Of a DNA stretch of 16,954 nucleotides, positions 1 to 6,608 are shown in pieces. The notes below the pieces were generated by a model. The model worked only from the letters and a program-made list of their open reading frames with translations, searched no databases and was not told where the DNA came from. Position 1 is the stretch's first letter, and each line of letters opens with the position of its first letter. The stretch comes from Gammaproteobacteria bacterium (lineage in GTDB: Bacteria > Pseudomonadota > Gammaproteobacteria > Xanthomonadales > Xanthomonadaceae), in the NCBI GenBank assembly GCA_030431185.1, contig JAUIJO010000038.1, positions 1-16,954 of the forward strand, given 5' to 3'. Position numbers and translations under genes: made by a program.

Positions 1-98
1 CCGAGGACGGCACCACCCACATCGACTACCGCCCGGTGCACATGTACACGCTGACGGACGACGTGGAAGTGGTGCCGCCGAAGAAGCGCGTTTACTGA
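1..98 (+). CDS. sdhA: Succinate dehydrogenase flavoprotein subunit, C-terminal end (5' truncated by window)
   Basis: Only the last 31 codons are present, read in the frame whose codons begin at base 3 and ending at TGA 96-98. The residues include IDYRPVHMYTL and end in PPKKRVY, which is the expected extreme C-terminus of a proteobacterial SdhA. SdhA is the FAD-bearing catalytic subunit of complex II, which oxidises succinate to fumarate on the cytoplasmic face of the inner membrane. The call is supported mainly by position: sdhB follows 114 nt downstream in the same direction. That gap is filled by a heptad repeat cluster. The start and the catalytic part lie outside the window. Confidence 0.88.
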   Translation, partial: EDGTTHIDYRPVHMYTLTDDVEVVPPKKRVY

Positions 99-102
99 AG
101 CC

Positions 103-201
103 GGGATTGGTGATTGGTGAATCGTGATTCGTCGCCTGGAACCCTGGTGCCACGAACACGCCGCCTGTCATCCCAATCACTGATCACGAATCACGAATAA
201 C
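103..201. repeat. Inverted cluster of 7-bp repeats (consensus GTGATTS) between sdhA and sdhB
   Basis: Four consecutive heptads run in one direction at 103-109, 110-116, 117-123 and 124-130 (GGGATTG, GTGATTG, GTGAATC, GTGATTC). Four more occur on the opposite strand at 174-180, 181-187, 188-194 and 195-201; read on the minus strand these are GTGATTG, GTGATCA, GTGATTC and GTTATTC. The arms match at about 20 of 28 positions when folded as an imperfect hairpin around a 43-nt loop (131-173). The right arm ends 11 nt before the sdhB start codon, so it occupies the place where a ribosome binding site would be expected. Function is unknown. Confidence 0.8.
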
Positions 202-212
202 GGATTTGCCCA

Positions 213-998
213 ATGGCTGAATTCACTCTTCCCAAGAACTCGCAGATCCAGAAGGGCCGGCATTTCGCGGCCGCGTCGGGTGCGGGCAACGTCCGCACCT
301 TCAAGGTCTACCGCTGGAACCCCGACGACGGAATGAACCCGCGGGTGGACACGTACGATGTGGACCTGTCGACCTGCGGTCCGATGGTCCTGGACGCCCT
401 GATCAAGATCAAGAACGAGATCGATCCGACGCTGACCTTCCGCCGCTCCTGCCGCGAGGGCATCTGCGGCTCGTGCGCGATGAACATCGACGGCACCAAC
501 ACGCTGGCCTGCACCAAGGCCATCAGCGATTGCGGCAAGGCCGAGGTGCCGATCTACCCGCTGCCGCACATGGAGGTCGTCAAGGACCTCGTCCCGGACC
601 TGACCCACTTCTACGCACAGTACGCCTCCATCAAGCCCTGGATCCGCACGCAGAGTCCGGCACCGTCCGATCGCGAACGCCTGCAGTCGCCACAGGACCG
701 CAAGAAGCTCGACGGCCTGTACGAGTGCATCCTGTGCGCCTGCTGCTCGACCAGTTGCCCGAGCTACTGGTGGAACGGCGACCGCTACCTCGGACCGGCC
801 GTGCTCCTGCAGGCCTACCGCTGGATCGCGGACTCGCGTGACGAGGACACCGGCGCGCGCCTGGACGACCTCGAGGACCCGTTCAAGCTGTACCGTTGCC
901 ACACCATCATGAATTGCGCGCGGACCTGTCCCAAGGGGCTGAACCCCGCGCAGGCGATCGGTGAGATCAAGAAGCTGATGCTCGCGCGCCGGGTCTGA
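213..998 (+). CDS. sdhB: Succinate dehydrogenase iron-sulfur subunit
   Basis: SdhB carries electrons from the FAD of SdhA to ubiquinone through three Fe-S clusters in complex II at the inner membrane. The 261-residue product has the full ligand set. C80, C85, C88 and C100 fit the [2Fe-2S] cluster of the N-terminal ferredoxin domain. C172, C175, C178 and C239 fit the [4Fe-4S] cluster. C182, C229 and C235 fit the [3Fe-4S] cluster. The SCPSYWW stretch (181-187) matches the quinone-site segment of E. coli SdhB. It is about 20 residues longer than the E. coli protein because of an N-terminal extension beginning MAEFTLPKNS, typical of Xanthomonas-type SdhB. The ribosome binding site is weak; the start is chosen on homology. 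It probably shares a transcript with sdhA and ends at the hairpin at 1021. Confidence 0.98.
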   Translation: MAEFTLPKNSQIQKGRHFAAASGAGNVRTFKVYRWNPDDGMNPRVDTYDVDLSTCGPMVLDALIKIKNEIDPTLTFRRSCREGICGSCAMNIDGTNTLACTKAISDCGKAEVPIYPLPHMEVVKDLVPDLTHFYAQYASIKPWIRTQSPAPSDRERLQSPQDRKKLDGLYECILCACCSTSCPSYWWNGDRYLGPAVLLQAYRWIADSRDEDTGARLDDLEDPFKLYRCHTIMNCARTCPKGLNPAQAIGEIKKLMLARRV

Positions 999-1020
999 CC
1001 TGCCGCGGGGGCGATGGGAG

Positions 1021-1049
1021 GGGCGTGCCACGGCACGCCCTTCCTGTTT
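1021..1049 (+). terminator. Intrinsic terminator after sdhB
   Basis: A perfect 8-bp stem GGGCGTGC/GCACGCCC with a CACG tetraloop occupies 1021-1040. It is followed by the T-rich run TTCCTGTTT (1041-1049). It lies 22 nt after the sdhB stop and fits the end of the sdh transcript. The T tract is interrupted, so termination may be partial. Confidence 0.75.
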
Positions 1050-1065
1050 GCGGTCCCGCGGGCGG

Positions 1066-1072
1066 GTAAGCT
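1066..1072 (+). promoter_or_regulatory. Possible -10 box (GTAAGCT) for the MAPEG-sdhE-ygfX unit
   Basis: TAAGCT at 1067-1072 lies just after the sdhB terminator and 61 nt before the next start codon. No good -35 is visible. The same hexamer precedes the Cys and Leu tRNA genes in this window at -10-like distances, which is the main support. Start of transcription would be near 1079. Confidence 0.35.
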
Positions 1073-1133
1073 TCCGCGGTGATCCACTCGTTCAAGCCCA
1101 TCCCGGCCCGACCCGACCCGACGAGGAGACGAT

Positions 1134-1556
1134 ATGGACGACAAGGCGATCTGGCTGCCCGCACTGGCGATGGCCGGACTGACGTTCGTGGTGTGGTGGC
1201 GCATGTACTTCATGCGCGTGGGGCAGATGAAGCGCGACCGCATCCATCCCCAGAAAGTGGCCACGTCGGCCGGGGCGGCCGCCCTGCTGACCGACAGTCG
1301 CGCCGCCGACAACTTCCGCAACCTGTTCGAGCTTCCCCTGCTGTTCTACGTGGCCCTCGTGGTTGCGGACCGCATCGGCCTGGTGGACGGTATCGTGCTG
1401 GCCCTGGCATGGCTGTTCGTGGCGTTGCGCGTACTGCACAGTGCGATCCATGTCACCTACAACAAGGTGATGCACCGCTTCATGGCCTATGTCGCCGGCG
1501 GGATCGCGCTGTGGGGCCTGTGGACCTACATCGGCCTGGCGCTGTTGCGGGGATGA
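1134..1556 (+). CDS. MAPEG-family integral membrane protein
   Basis: The 140-residue product has about four hydrophobic segments (roughly residues 7-25, 65-82, 86-103 and 118-138). It also carries the hallmarks of the MAPEG fold: an N-F-R-N-L-F-E-L-P-L-L-F-Y block near residues 61-73 and an R-V-L-H-S-x-I-H block near 103-110. MAPEG proteins include eukaryotic glutathione transferases and leukotriene C4 synthase; bacterial members are mostly uncharacterised inner-membrane proteins, so no substrate is assigned. The start is well supported by GAGGAGA at 1123-1129. The TGA overlaps the sdhE start by 4 nt, so translation is probably coupled to sdhE. Its placement between sdhB and sdhE suggests co-expression with complex II assembly, but no functional link is shown. 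Confidence 0.88.
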   Translation: MDDKAIWLPALAMAGLTFVVWWRMYFMRVGQMKRDRIHPQKVATSAGAAALLTDSRAADNFRNLFELPLLFYVALVVADRIGLVDGIVLALAWLFVALRVLHSAIHVTYNKVMHRFMAYVAGGIALWGLWTYIGLALLRG

Positions 1557-1822
1557 GCATGGGCGGATCCGGGGCGGACGACGAGGCCGAACTGCGGCGC
1601 CTGCGCTGGCGCTGCCGTCGTGGCATGCGCGAGCTCGACCGCCTGCTCGAGCGCTACCTCGACCGCGAATGGAGGAAAAGTCCTACGGCCGAACGCGCGG
1701 TTTTCCGGGTCCTGCTCGACACCGAGGACGATAAGCTCTGGCACTGGTTCATGGGCCACGAGACCCCACCCGATGCCCCACTCCAGGCACTTGTCGAGCG
1801 GATTCGCGCCTTGCCGCATTGA
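1553..1822 (+). CDS. sdhE: FAD assembly factor SdhE (succinate dehydrogenase assembly factor 2)
   Basis: SdhE is a small cytoplasmic protein that promotes covalent attachment of FAD to SdhA (and to FrdA in enterics). The 89-residue product contains the invariant RGxxE motif as R23-G24-M25-R26-E27, followed by the LDRLLERYL helix. It also has the ED-x-L-W-x-W-x-M-G block near residues 61-69 that is typical of the family. The start ATG sits in the ATGA overlap with the MAPEG gene stop (1553-1556); a second in-frame ATG at 1559 is a possible alternative. The reading frame stays open upstream to a GTG at 1079, but that extension lies across the MAPEG gene and is not conserved-looking. It lies downstream of sdhB and overlaps a ygfX-like gene, reproducing the E. 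coli sdhE-ygfX pair. Confidence 0.94.
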   Translation: MSMGGSGADDEAELRRLRWRCRRGMRELDRLLERYLDREWRKSPTAERAVFRVLLDTEDDKLWHWFMGHETPPDAPLQALVERIRALPH

Positions 1823-2219
1823 ATGGCGCCCGTCGAGGCTGCTGTGCGGCGGCCTGCTCGCGATGTCCGCACTGGCGGCATTGGCCTGCCTGCGATGCGG
1901 CCTCCCGGCCTGGGCGGCGGGATCGCTTGCGGTGGCCGCGACGGTCCGCGGCCTGCACATCGTGCTTCTCGAATGGCGTCGTCCCTGGCTCGACATCGTC
2001 GTTGCCGCCGATGCCGTCCATGTCGACGGCGAACCGGTGACGGCCTTCGGGGTGGCCTGGCGTGGACCGCTCGTGGTGGCCGACTGGCGGGACGGGACGG
2101 GCAGGGCGGTCCGGCGGGCCTGGTTGCCGGACACGCTGCCCGCCGACGCCCGACGTGAACTCCGACTGGCACTGCTCCGGGCCGACCCTGCCCGTGAGCC
2201 CGGATCGGTGGCAACATAA
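1773..2219 (+). CDS. ygfX: YgfX/CptA-like membrane protein
   Basis: The product is about 148 residues. A CRIEWRPSRLL stretch (residues 14-24) is followed by two hydrophobic segments (roughly 25-42 and 47-64), then a cytoplasmic domain with a short DG-E turn. It ends in W-L-P-D-x-L-P-x-D-A-R-R-E-L-R-x-A-L-L. This layout, and the place directly after sdhE, match the YgfX family (Pfam Cpta_toxin). E. coli YgfX was reported as an inner-membrane toxin paired with SdhE (CptAB) affecting MreB/FtsZ, but that role is debated and is not asserted here. The start is uncertain. ATG 1773 overlaps sdhE by 50 nt, TTG 1791 is an alternative, and ATG 1863 would remove the conserved CRIEWRPSR part. I chose 1773 because that part is family-typical. 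Confidence 0.75.
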   Translation: MPHSRHLSSGFAPCRIEWRPSRLLCGGLLAMSALAALACLRCGLPAWAAGSLAVAATVRGLHIVLLEWRRPWLDIVVAADAVHVDGEPVTAFGVAWRGPLVVADWRDGTGRAVRRAWLPDTLPADARRELRLALLRADPAREPGSVAT

Positions 2220-2221
2220 GC
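2214..2221 (+). promoter_or_regulatory. Possible -10 box immediately upstream of lolC
   Basis: CATAAGCG at 2214-2221 resembles the TAAGCT boxes seen elsewhere in the window and ends only 4 nt before the lolC ATG. If it is used, the transcript would begin at or next to the start codon (leaderless). No convincing -35 is visible, and no Shine-Dalgarno precedes lolC. Confidence 0.22.
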
Positions 2222-2225
2222 GGCT

Positions 2226-3473
2226 ATGTTCAAACCCATCCCCGTGGCCATTGGCCTGCGCTACCTGCGCGCGAAACGCCGGAACGGCTTCATCTCGTTC
2301 ATTTCCTTTGCCTCGCTGGCCGGCATCGCGCTGGGCGTGATGACCCTGATCACCGCCCTGGCGGTCATGAGCGGCTTCCAGCGCGAGATCCGCGACCGCA
2401 TGCTGCAGATGGTGGCGCACGCCACGGTAAGCGCCTATGGCGAATCCATCCAGGATTGGCCCCGGGCGGTCGACATGGCACTCGCGGACCCGCGCGTGGC
2501 GGGGGCCGCGCCCTATGTCGAGAAGGAGGCGCTGATCTCCGGCACGCGCAACCAGCCCGCGATGGTGCGGGGCATCGTGCCCGAGCGGGAGGTCACGACG
2601 TCCGTGCTGGGAGAGAAAATGGTCATGGGCGACCTGGACTCGCTGGCGCCGGGCAAGTTCAACATCGTCCTCGGCAAGGAGCTCGCGCTCTGGCTCGGCG
2701 TGGGCGTGGGGGACAGCGTCATCGTCACCACCTCCAATTTCCGCAGCACGCCCATGGGTGCGGTGGCCCAGCAGAAGCGCTTCACCGTCAGCGGTCTGTT
2801 CGAAGCCGGCTACCAGGAGTTCGACAAGGGCCTGGCGGTGGCCAACATGTCCGACCTGCAACGGGTCCTGCGGATGGGCGATGGCGTCACCGGCGTGCGA
2901 CTGAGGCTCCACGACATGGACCAGTCATGGGATGTCGCCCGTGACCTCGCGCTCGGCCTCGGCGGGCCCTACCGGGTCAGCGACTGGGCGAGCGAGAACG
3001 CGAACATGTTCCATGCCCTGAAGATGGAGAAGACCCTGATCGGCATCCTGCTGTCGCTGATCATCGCGATGGGCGCGTTCAACCTGGTGTCGTCGCAGGT
3101 GATGCTGGTCACCGACAAGCAGGCCGACATCGCCATCCTGCGGACCCTGGGCCTGTCGCCCGGCGGCATCATGAAGGTGTTCATGGTGCAGGGCTCGGTG
3201 ATCGGCATCATCGGCACGGTGCTGGGCGTGGTCGGCGGCATCGCCCTGACGCTCAGCCTGGAACACATCCTGCGCTTCGTCGAAGAGGTGTTCGGCGTCA
3301 GCCTGCTGCCGTCGGCCGACGTGTACTACATCACCGGACTGCCGACCGACCTCCAGGTACACGACACCGTGACCATCGCCTGCGTCGCGCTGGCCATGGC
3401 CTTCATCGCCACCCTGTACCCGGCATGGCGCGCGTCGCGCACCGCGCCCGCGGAGGCCCTGCGCTATGAATGA
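2226..3473 (+). CDS. lolC: Lipoprotein-releasing ABC transporter permease (LolC/LolE family, possibly LolF type)
   Basis: This is the membrane subunit of the Lol exporter, which extracts outer-membrane lipoproteins from the inner membrane and hands them to LolA. The 415-residue product has the expected topology: one N-terminal membrane helix (about 25-48), a large periplasmic domain, and three C-terminal helices (about 271-293, 318-345 and 381-401). The TPMG hook segment has P176-M177-G178, close to the LolA-contacting hook of E. coli LolC. The next part, GYQEFDKGLA, is more like LolE. The LRTLGLSPGGI coupling-helix region and the ending A-E-A-L-R-Y-E are family-typical. lolD overlaps by 8 nt and no lolE follows, so the permease may act as a homodimer (LolF). 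Start: first ATG, 4 nt after the ygfX stop codon's following bases, without a good ribosome binding site. Confidence 0.95.
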   Translation: MFKPIPVAIGLRYLRAKRRNGFISFISFASLAGIALGVMTLITALAVMSGFQREIRDRMLQMVAHATVSAYGESIQDWPRAVDMALADPRVAGAAPYVEKEALISGTRNQPAMVRGIVPEREVTTSVLGEKMVMGDLDSLAPGKFNIVLGKELALWLGVGVGDSVIVTTSNFRSTPMGAVAQQKRFTVSGLFEAGYQEFDKGLAVANMSDLQRVLRMGDGVTGVRLRLHDMDQSWDVARDLALGLGGPYRVSDWASENANMFHALKMEKTLIGILLSLIIAMGAFNLVSSQVMLVTDKQADIAILRTLGLSPGGIMKVFMVQGSVIGIIGTVLGVVGGIALTLSLEHILRFVEEVFGVSLLPSADVYYITGLPTDLQVHDTVTIACVALAMAFIATLYPAWRASRTAPAEALRYE

Positions 3474-4182
3474 GACCGCGCCGATGGACGCCACCCCCGT
3501 CATCCGGTGCGAGGGCCTGGCCAAGACCTACGCCGAGGGCGCGTTGAACACGCCCGTCTTCAATGCCCTCGATCTCACCGTCCACAAGCGCGAGACCGTG
3601 GCGATCCTCGGGGCTTCGGGTGCCGGCAAGAGCACCCTGCTGCACCTGCTGGGTGGCCTGGACGTCCCCACGTCGGGCGAGGTCTTCGTGGCCGGGCATC
3701 GCATGAACGGCTTGTCGGACGCCGAGCGCGGCCGTCTGCGCAACCGGTCGCTGGGCTTCGTCTACCAGTTCCACCACCTGCTGCCGGAATTCACCGCGCT
3801 CGAGAACGTGATGATGCCGGTCCTGCTCGGGGGCGCGGAGGTCGTCGCCGCGCGCCAGCGCGCGAGCGACCTGCTGGAGTCGGTCGGCCTGGGACACCGG
3901 CTCGGCCACAAACCCGGCGAGCTGTCCGGCGGTGAACGCCAGCGGGCAGCCGTCGCCCGCGCCCTGGTCAACACCCCCGCCTGCGTCCTCGGCGACGAGC
4001 CGACCGGCAACCTCGACGAGAAGACCGCGTCCATCGTCTTCGACCTGATGCTGTCGCTGAACCGCGAGCAGGGCACCAGCCTGGTACTGGTCACCCACGA
4101 CCGGCGCCTCGCGCGGCGGCTGGATCGCGTGATGGAGCTGCACGAAGGCAAGCTCAGGGAATTGCAGCCGCACGAGGTGTAG
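3466..4182 (+). CDS. lolD: Lipoprotein-releasing system ATP-binding protein LolD
   Basis: LolD is the cytoplasmic ATPase that drives lipoprotein release with LolC/LolE-type permeases. The 238-residue protein shows Walker A G49-ASGAGKS-T57, Q-loop Q101 followed by the LolD-typical FHHLLPEFTALENV, signature LSGGE (153-157), Walker B D177-E178 and switch H211. Length is normal for the family (E. coli LolD is 233). The ATG lies inside the end of lolC and overlaps its stop by 8 nt, so the two subunits should be translationally coupled. A second in-frame ATG at 3484 would give a protein six residues shorter and cannot be excluded. comEC starts 2 nt after the TAG stop. Confidence 0.97.
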   Translation: MNETAPMDATPVIRCEGLAKTYAEGALNTPVFNALDLTVHKRETVAILGASGAGKSTLLHLLGGLDVPTSGEVFVAGHRMNGLSDAERGRLRNRSLGFVYQFHHLLPEFTALENVMMPVLLGGAEVVAARQRASDLLESVGLGHRLGHKPGELSGGERQRAAVARALVNTPACVLGDEPTGNLDEKTASIVFDLMLSLNREQGTSLVLVTHDRRLARRLDRVMELHEGKLRELQPHEV

Positions 4183-4184
4183 GC

Positions 4185-6557
4185 ATGAGCGACGCGGCAG
4201 GGACGCCGCCCGAACCGGGCCAGGACCGCGATGGCGGTCCGGTCGCCCTGCTGGGCCCGATCACGGCCGCCTGCCTGCTGGCCGGCGTGATGCTGGCTTT
4301 GTGGATGCCTCGTTTCCCGACCCCCTGGGCGAGTGCGGCGGCGCTTGTGCTGGGCATCGGCCTGGCGGCGTGCTTGCCGCGGCTCCGGCCGGCCGCGGCC
4401 CTGTTGCTGGGGCTTGGCCTGGCCGGACTGCATGCGCAGCATGCGCTCTCGCTGCAACTGCCCCCTTCGCAGGAAGGCAGGACCGTCACCCTGTCGGGTC
4501 GGATCGTGGGCTTGCCATTGCATGCGTCGATGCAGTCCCGTTTTGATTTCCGCGTGGACGCGGACCCGGTGCTGCCAGCGGCCCTCCGTGGGCGATTGTT
4601 GCGGCTTGGGCTGCGCAACGCGTCGGCGGACGCGCGCGCCCGCTACCGGGCCGGCCAGCGATGGCAGTTGGAGGTGGTGCTTCGCGCCCCACGCGGCCTC
4701 CGCAATCCGGGCGGGTTCGACAGCGAGAAACATGCGCTGGCGCAGCGACTGGCGGCCCGGGGGTTCGTGAAGGCACCTGGCCGCTCGGTATTGCTGGCGT
4801 CCGCCACCGGCATTGACGCCTGGCGCGAGTCCATGTCCAGCCGGATCGGGCAGGAGGTGGATGCGCCCGCGGCGCGCTTCGTCCGGGCGCTCGCCCTTGG
4901 CGACACCCGGGGCCTGGAGGACGGGGACTGGGCACTTTTGCGGGCGGTGGGGCTGACCCATCTGATCGCCATCTCCGGCTTCCACGTCGCACTGGTGGCC
5001 GGCTTCACCGCCTTGCTGGCACGGGGCGCGTGGTGGTGCTTCCCCGGCCTGGGCAGGCGCTTGCCGCGGCCGGTGGCGGCGGCCCTGGCGGGGCTGCTGG
5101 GTGCCTGCGTCTATGCCGCGGTGGCGGGTTTCGCGCTGCCCACGGTGCGCACCGTCCTGATGATCGCGGTGGTCGCGGTGATGCGAACGCGGCGGCAGCG
5201 CATCGGCTTGCCCGACACCCTCGCCATCGCAGCGCTGGCGATGCTGCTGGTCGACCCGCTTTCGGTGCTCGCCGCCGGCTTCTGGCTGAGCTTCATGGGC
5301 GTCGCCTGGTTGATGTGGTGCCTGCCCGACGCCGGCATGCGTCCGCTGCGGGCGTTCCTGTCGGCCCAGGCGGTCGCCACCGTCGGCCTGTTGCCCTTGA
5401 GCGTGAGCCTGTTCGGCCAGGCATCGCTGGCGGGACCGTTCGCCAACCTGCTCGCGGTGCCGTGGTGGAGCCTCGTCGTGGTGCCGCTGGCGCTGGCGGG
5501 TACCGGCCTGGACTCGCTGCTCGAGGGCGCAGGTACCGGTTTGTGGCGACTTTCGGCCTGGTGCTTCGACCTGGCGTGGCCCCTGTTCGAGGGCCTGGGC
5601 CGGAGTCCGTTGGCGATGCGGTGGATCCCGGAATCCGATGCCTGGGCGTTGTTGCTGGCCCTGCTGGGCGCGTTCTGGATGCTGCTGCCACGTGCCGTGC
5701 CCGGACGGGCCCTGGCGCTGTTGTTGTGGTTGCCGCTGCTGTGGCCGGCGCGGTCGCCGCCGGCGCCCGGGCAGGCGGAGATGCACGTGCTGGACGTGGG
5801 GCAGGGACTGGCCGTGCTGGTGCGGACGGCCCGCCACGACCTGCTGTACGACATGGGCCCCGCGGTGCCCGAGGGCTACGACGCAGGCGAGCGGATCGTG
5901 GTGCCGGCCCTGCATGCACTGGGCGTGTCCCGCCTGGACATGGCCATGGTGAGCCATGCCGACCTGGACCATGCGGGCGGCCTGGCGGCGGTGGCGCGCG
6001 GATTTCCCCTCGCCGACCTGCGGGCGCCGGAGGGCGCGGACGTGGGCGCGGGGCGGCCGTGCATCGCCGGGGACCAGTGGAGCTGGGACGGCGTCCGCTT
6101 CGAAGTGCTGCATCCCACACCGTTCTTTCCCTACCTGGGCAATGCCTCGAGCTGCGTGCTGCGCATCGAAGCCGGCAGCGTCGCGTTGTTGACCGGGGAC
6201 ATCGACGAGGTGATCGAAGAGCGCCTGCTGGCCCGCATGCCCGGGTCGCTGCGGGCCGACGTGGTGCTGGTGCCCCACCATGGCAGCGGGGGGTCCTCCA
6301 CGCCCGCGTTCGTCGCGGCGACGGGCGCGAGCCGGGCCGTGGTGTCCAGCGGGCACGGCAACCGCTTCGGCCACCCCCGGCCCGCGGTCGTCGGCCGCTG
6401 GGCCTCCTCAGGGGCCGAGGTGCACGACACCGCCCGCGAAGGCAGCCTGCGCATCCGGCTCGGCGCCCGGGATTCCCCCGTCGAAGCACGACGGGCGACA
6501 CATCCCCGGGCCTGGGATGCGGAGGCCCGGCGACGGTCGGCTTCGGAGCCGCGGTGA
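4185..6557 (+). CDS. comEC: DNA internalization-related competence protein ComEC/Rec2
   Basis: ComEC forms the inner-membrane channel that imports single-stranded DNA during natural transformation. The 790-residue product has three expected parts. N-terminal helices are followed by a soluble OB-like segment (about 95-225). The competence domain comes next (about 225-510), with the diagnostic LTHLIAISGFHVAL stretch near 260. A C-terminal metallo-beta-lactamase-like domain begins at M533 with VLDVGQG (535-541). That domain keeps the metal motif H591-x-D593-x-D595-H596 and HHGS at 698-701, suggesting an active nuclease-like domain. The start has GAGGTG at 4174-4179 in front and lies 2 nt after lolD. 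A late MBL-domain motif, HGNRFGHP, is also intact. Competence in this strain is plausible but other com/pil genes are not in view. Confidence 0.96.
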   Translation: MSDAAGTPPEPGQDRDGGPVALLGPITAACLLAGVMLALWMPRFPTPWASAAALVLGIGLAACLPRLRPAAALLLGLGLAGLHAQHALSLQLPPSQEGRTVTLSGRIVGLPLHASMQSRFDFRVDADPVLPAALRGRLLRLGLRNASADARARYRAGQRWQLEVVLRAPRGLRNPGGFDSEKHALAQRLAARGFVKAPGRSVLLASATGIDAWRESMSSRIGQEVDAPAARFVRALALGDTRGLEDGDWALLRAVGLTHLIAISGFHVALVAGFTALLARGAWWCFPGLGRRLPRPVAAALAGLLGACVYAAVAGFALPTVRTVLMIAVVAVMRTRRQRIGLPDTLAIAALAMLLVDPLSVLAAGFWLSFMGVAWLMWCLPDAGMRPLRAFLSAQAVATVGLLPLSVSLFGQASLAGPFANLLAVPWWSLVVVPLALAGTGLDSLLEGAGTGLWRLSAWCFDLAWPLFEGLGRSPLAMRWIPESDAWALLLALLGAFWMLLPRAVPGRALALLLWLPLLWPARSPPAPGQAEMHVLDVGQGLAVLVRTARHDLLYDMGPAVPEGYDAGERIVVPALHALGVSRLDMAMVSHADLDHAGGLAAVARGFPLADLRAPEGADVGAGRPCIAGDQWSWDGVRFEVLHPTPFFPYLGNASSCVLRIEAGSVALLTGDIDEVIEERLLARMPGSLRADVVLVPHHGSGGSSTPAFVAATGASRAVVSSGHGNRFGHPRPAVVGRWASSGAEVHDTAREGSLRIRLGARDSPVEARRATHPRAWDAEARRRSASEPR

Positions 6558-6563
6558 CTGGGC

Positions 6564-6569
6564 TATCCT
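6564..6569 (+). promoter_or_regulatory. Possible internal promoter -10 (TATCCT) before exbB
   Basis: The 51-nt comEC-exbB gap is the only sizeable gap within the nine-gene envelope block. It contains TATCCT at 6564-6569, with TTCGGA (6542-6547) 16 nt upstream as a weak -35 inside the end of comEC. A promoter here would let exbB-exbD-msbA-lpxK-kdsB be expressed independently of comEC, which makes sense because msbA, lpxK and kdsB are normally essential. Confidence 0.35.
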
Positions 6570-6597
6570 ATCGGCCTGATGGATACGGCCCGGTGCC

Positions 6598-6602
6598 GGA
6601 GG
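6598..6602 (+). promoter_or_regulatory. Ribosome binding site that decides the exbB start
   Basis: A consensus GGAGG at 6598-6602 lies 6 nt before GTG 6609. This favours the GTG over the in-frame ATG at 6579, which would add the unlikely residues MDTARCRRFR. Confidence 0.75.
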
Positions 6603-6608
6603 TTTCGC

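Noticed and set aside
103..201. Heptad cluster as a CRISPR array or protein operator
   Set aside because: The repeat unit is only 7 bp with no spacers, and the copies vary. No neighbouring cas or regulator gene is present.
1079..1552. Upstream extension of the sdhE frame from GTG 1079
   Set aside because: It would overlap almost the entire MAPEG gene in another frame and gives an R/G/P-rich sequence not found in SdhE; the ATG at 1553 gives the normal family length.
1749..2912. 387-codon minus-strand open frame across ygfX and lolC
   Set aside because: It is antisense to conserved genes, has biased composition and no motif.
3762..6374. 870-codon open frame on the minus strand across lolD and comEC
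   Set aside because: It is antisense to two clearly conserved genes, and its composition (very rich in R, H, Q, G, A) is typical of a GC-rich shadow frame. No family motif is seen.
6579..6608. ATG 6579 as start of exbB
   Set aside because: It has no ribosome binding site, and the extra ten residues are arginine/cysteine-rich and unlike ExbB N-termini. GTG 6609 has GGAGG at the right distance.
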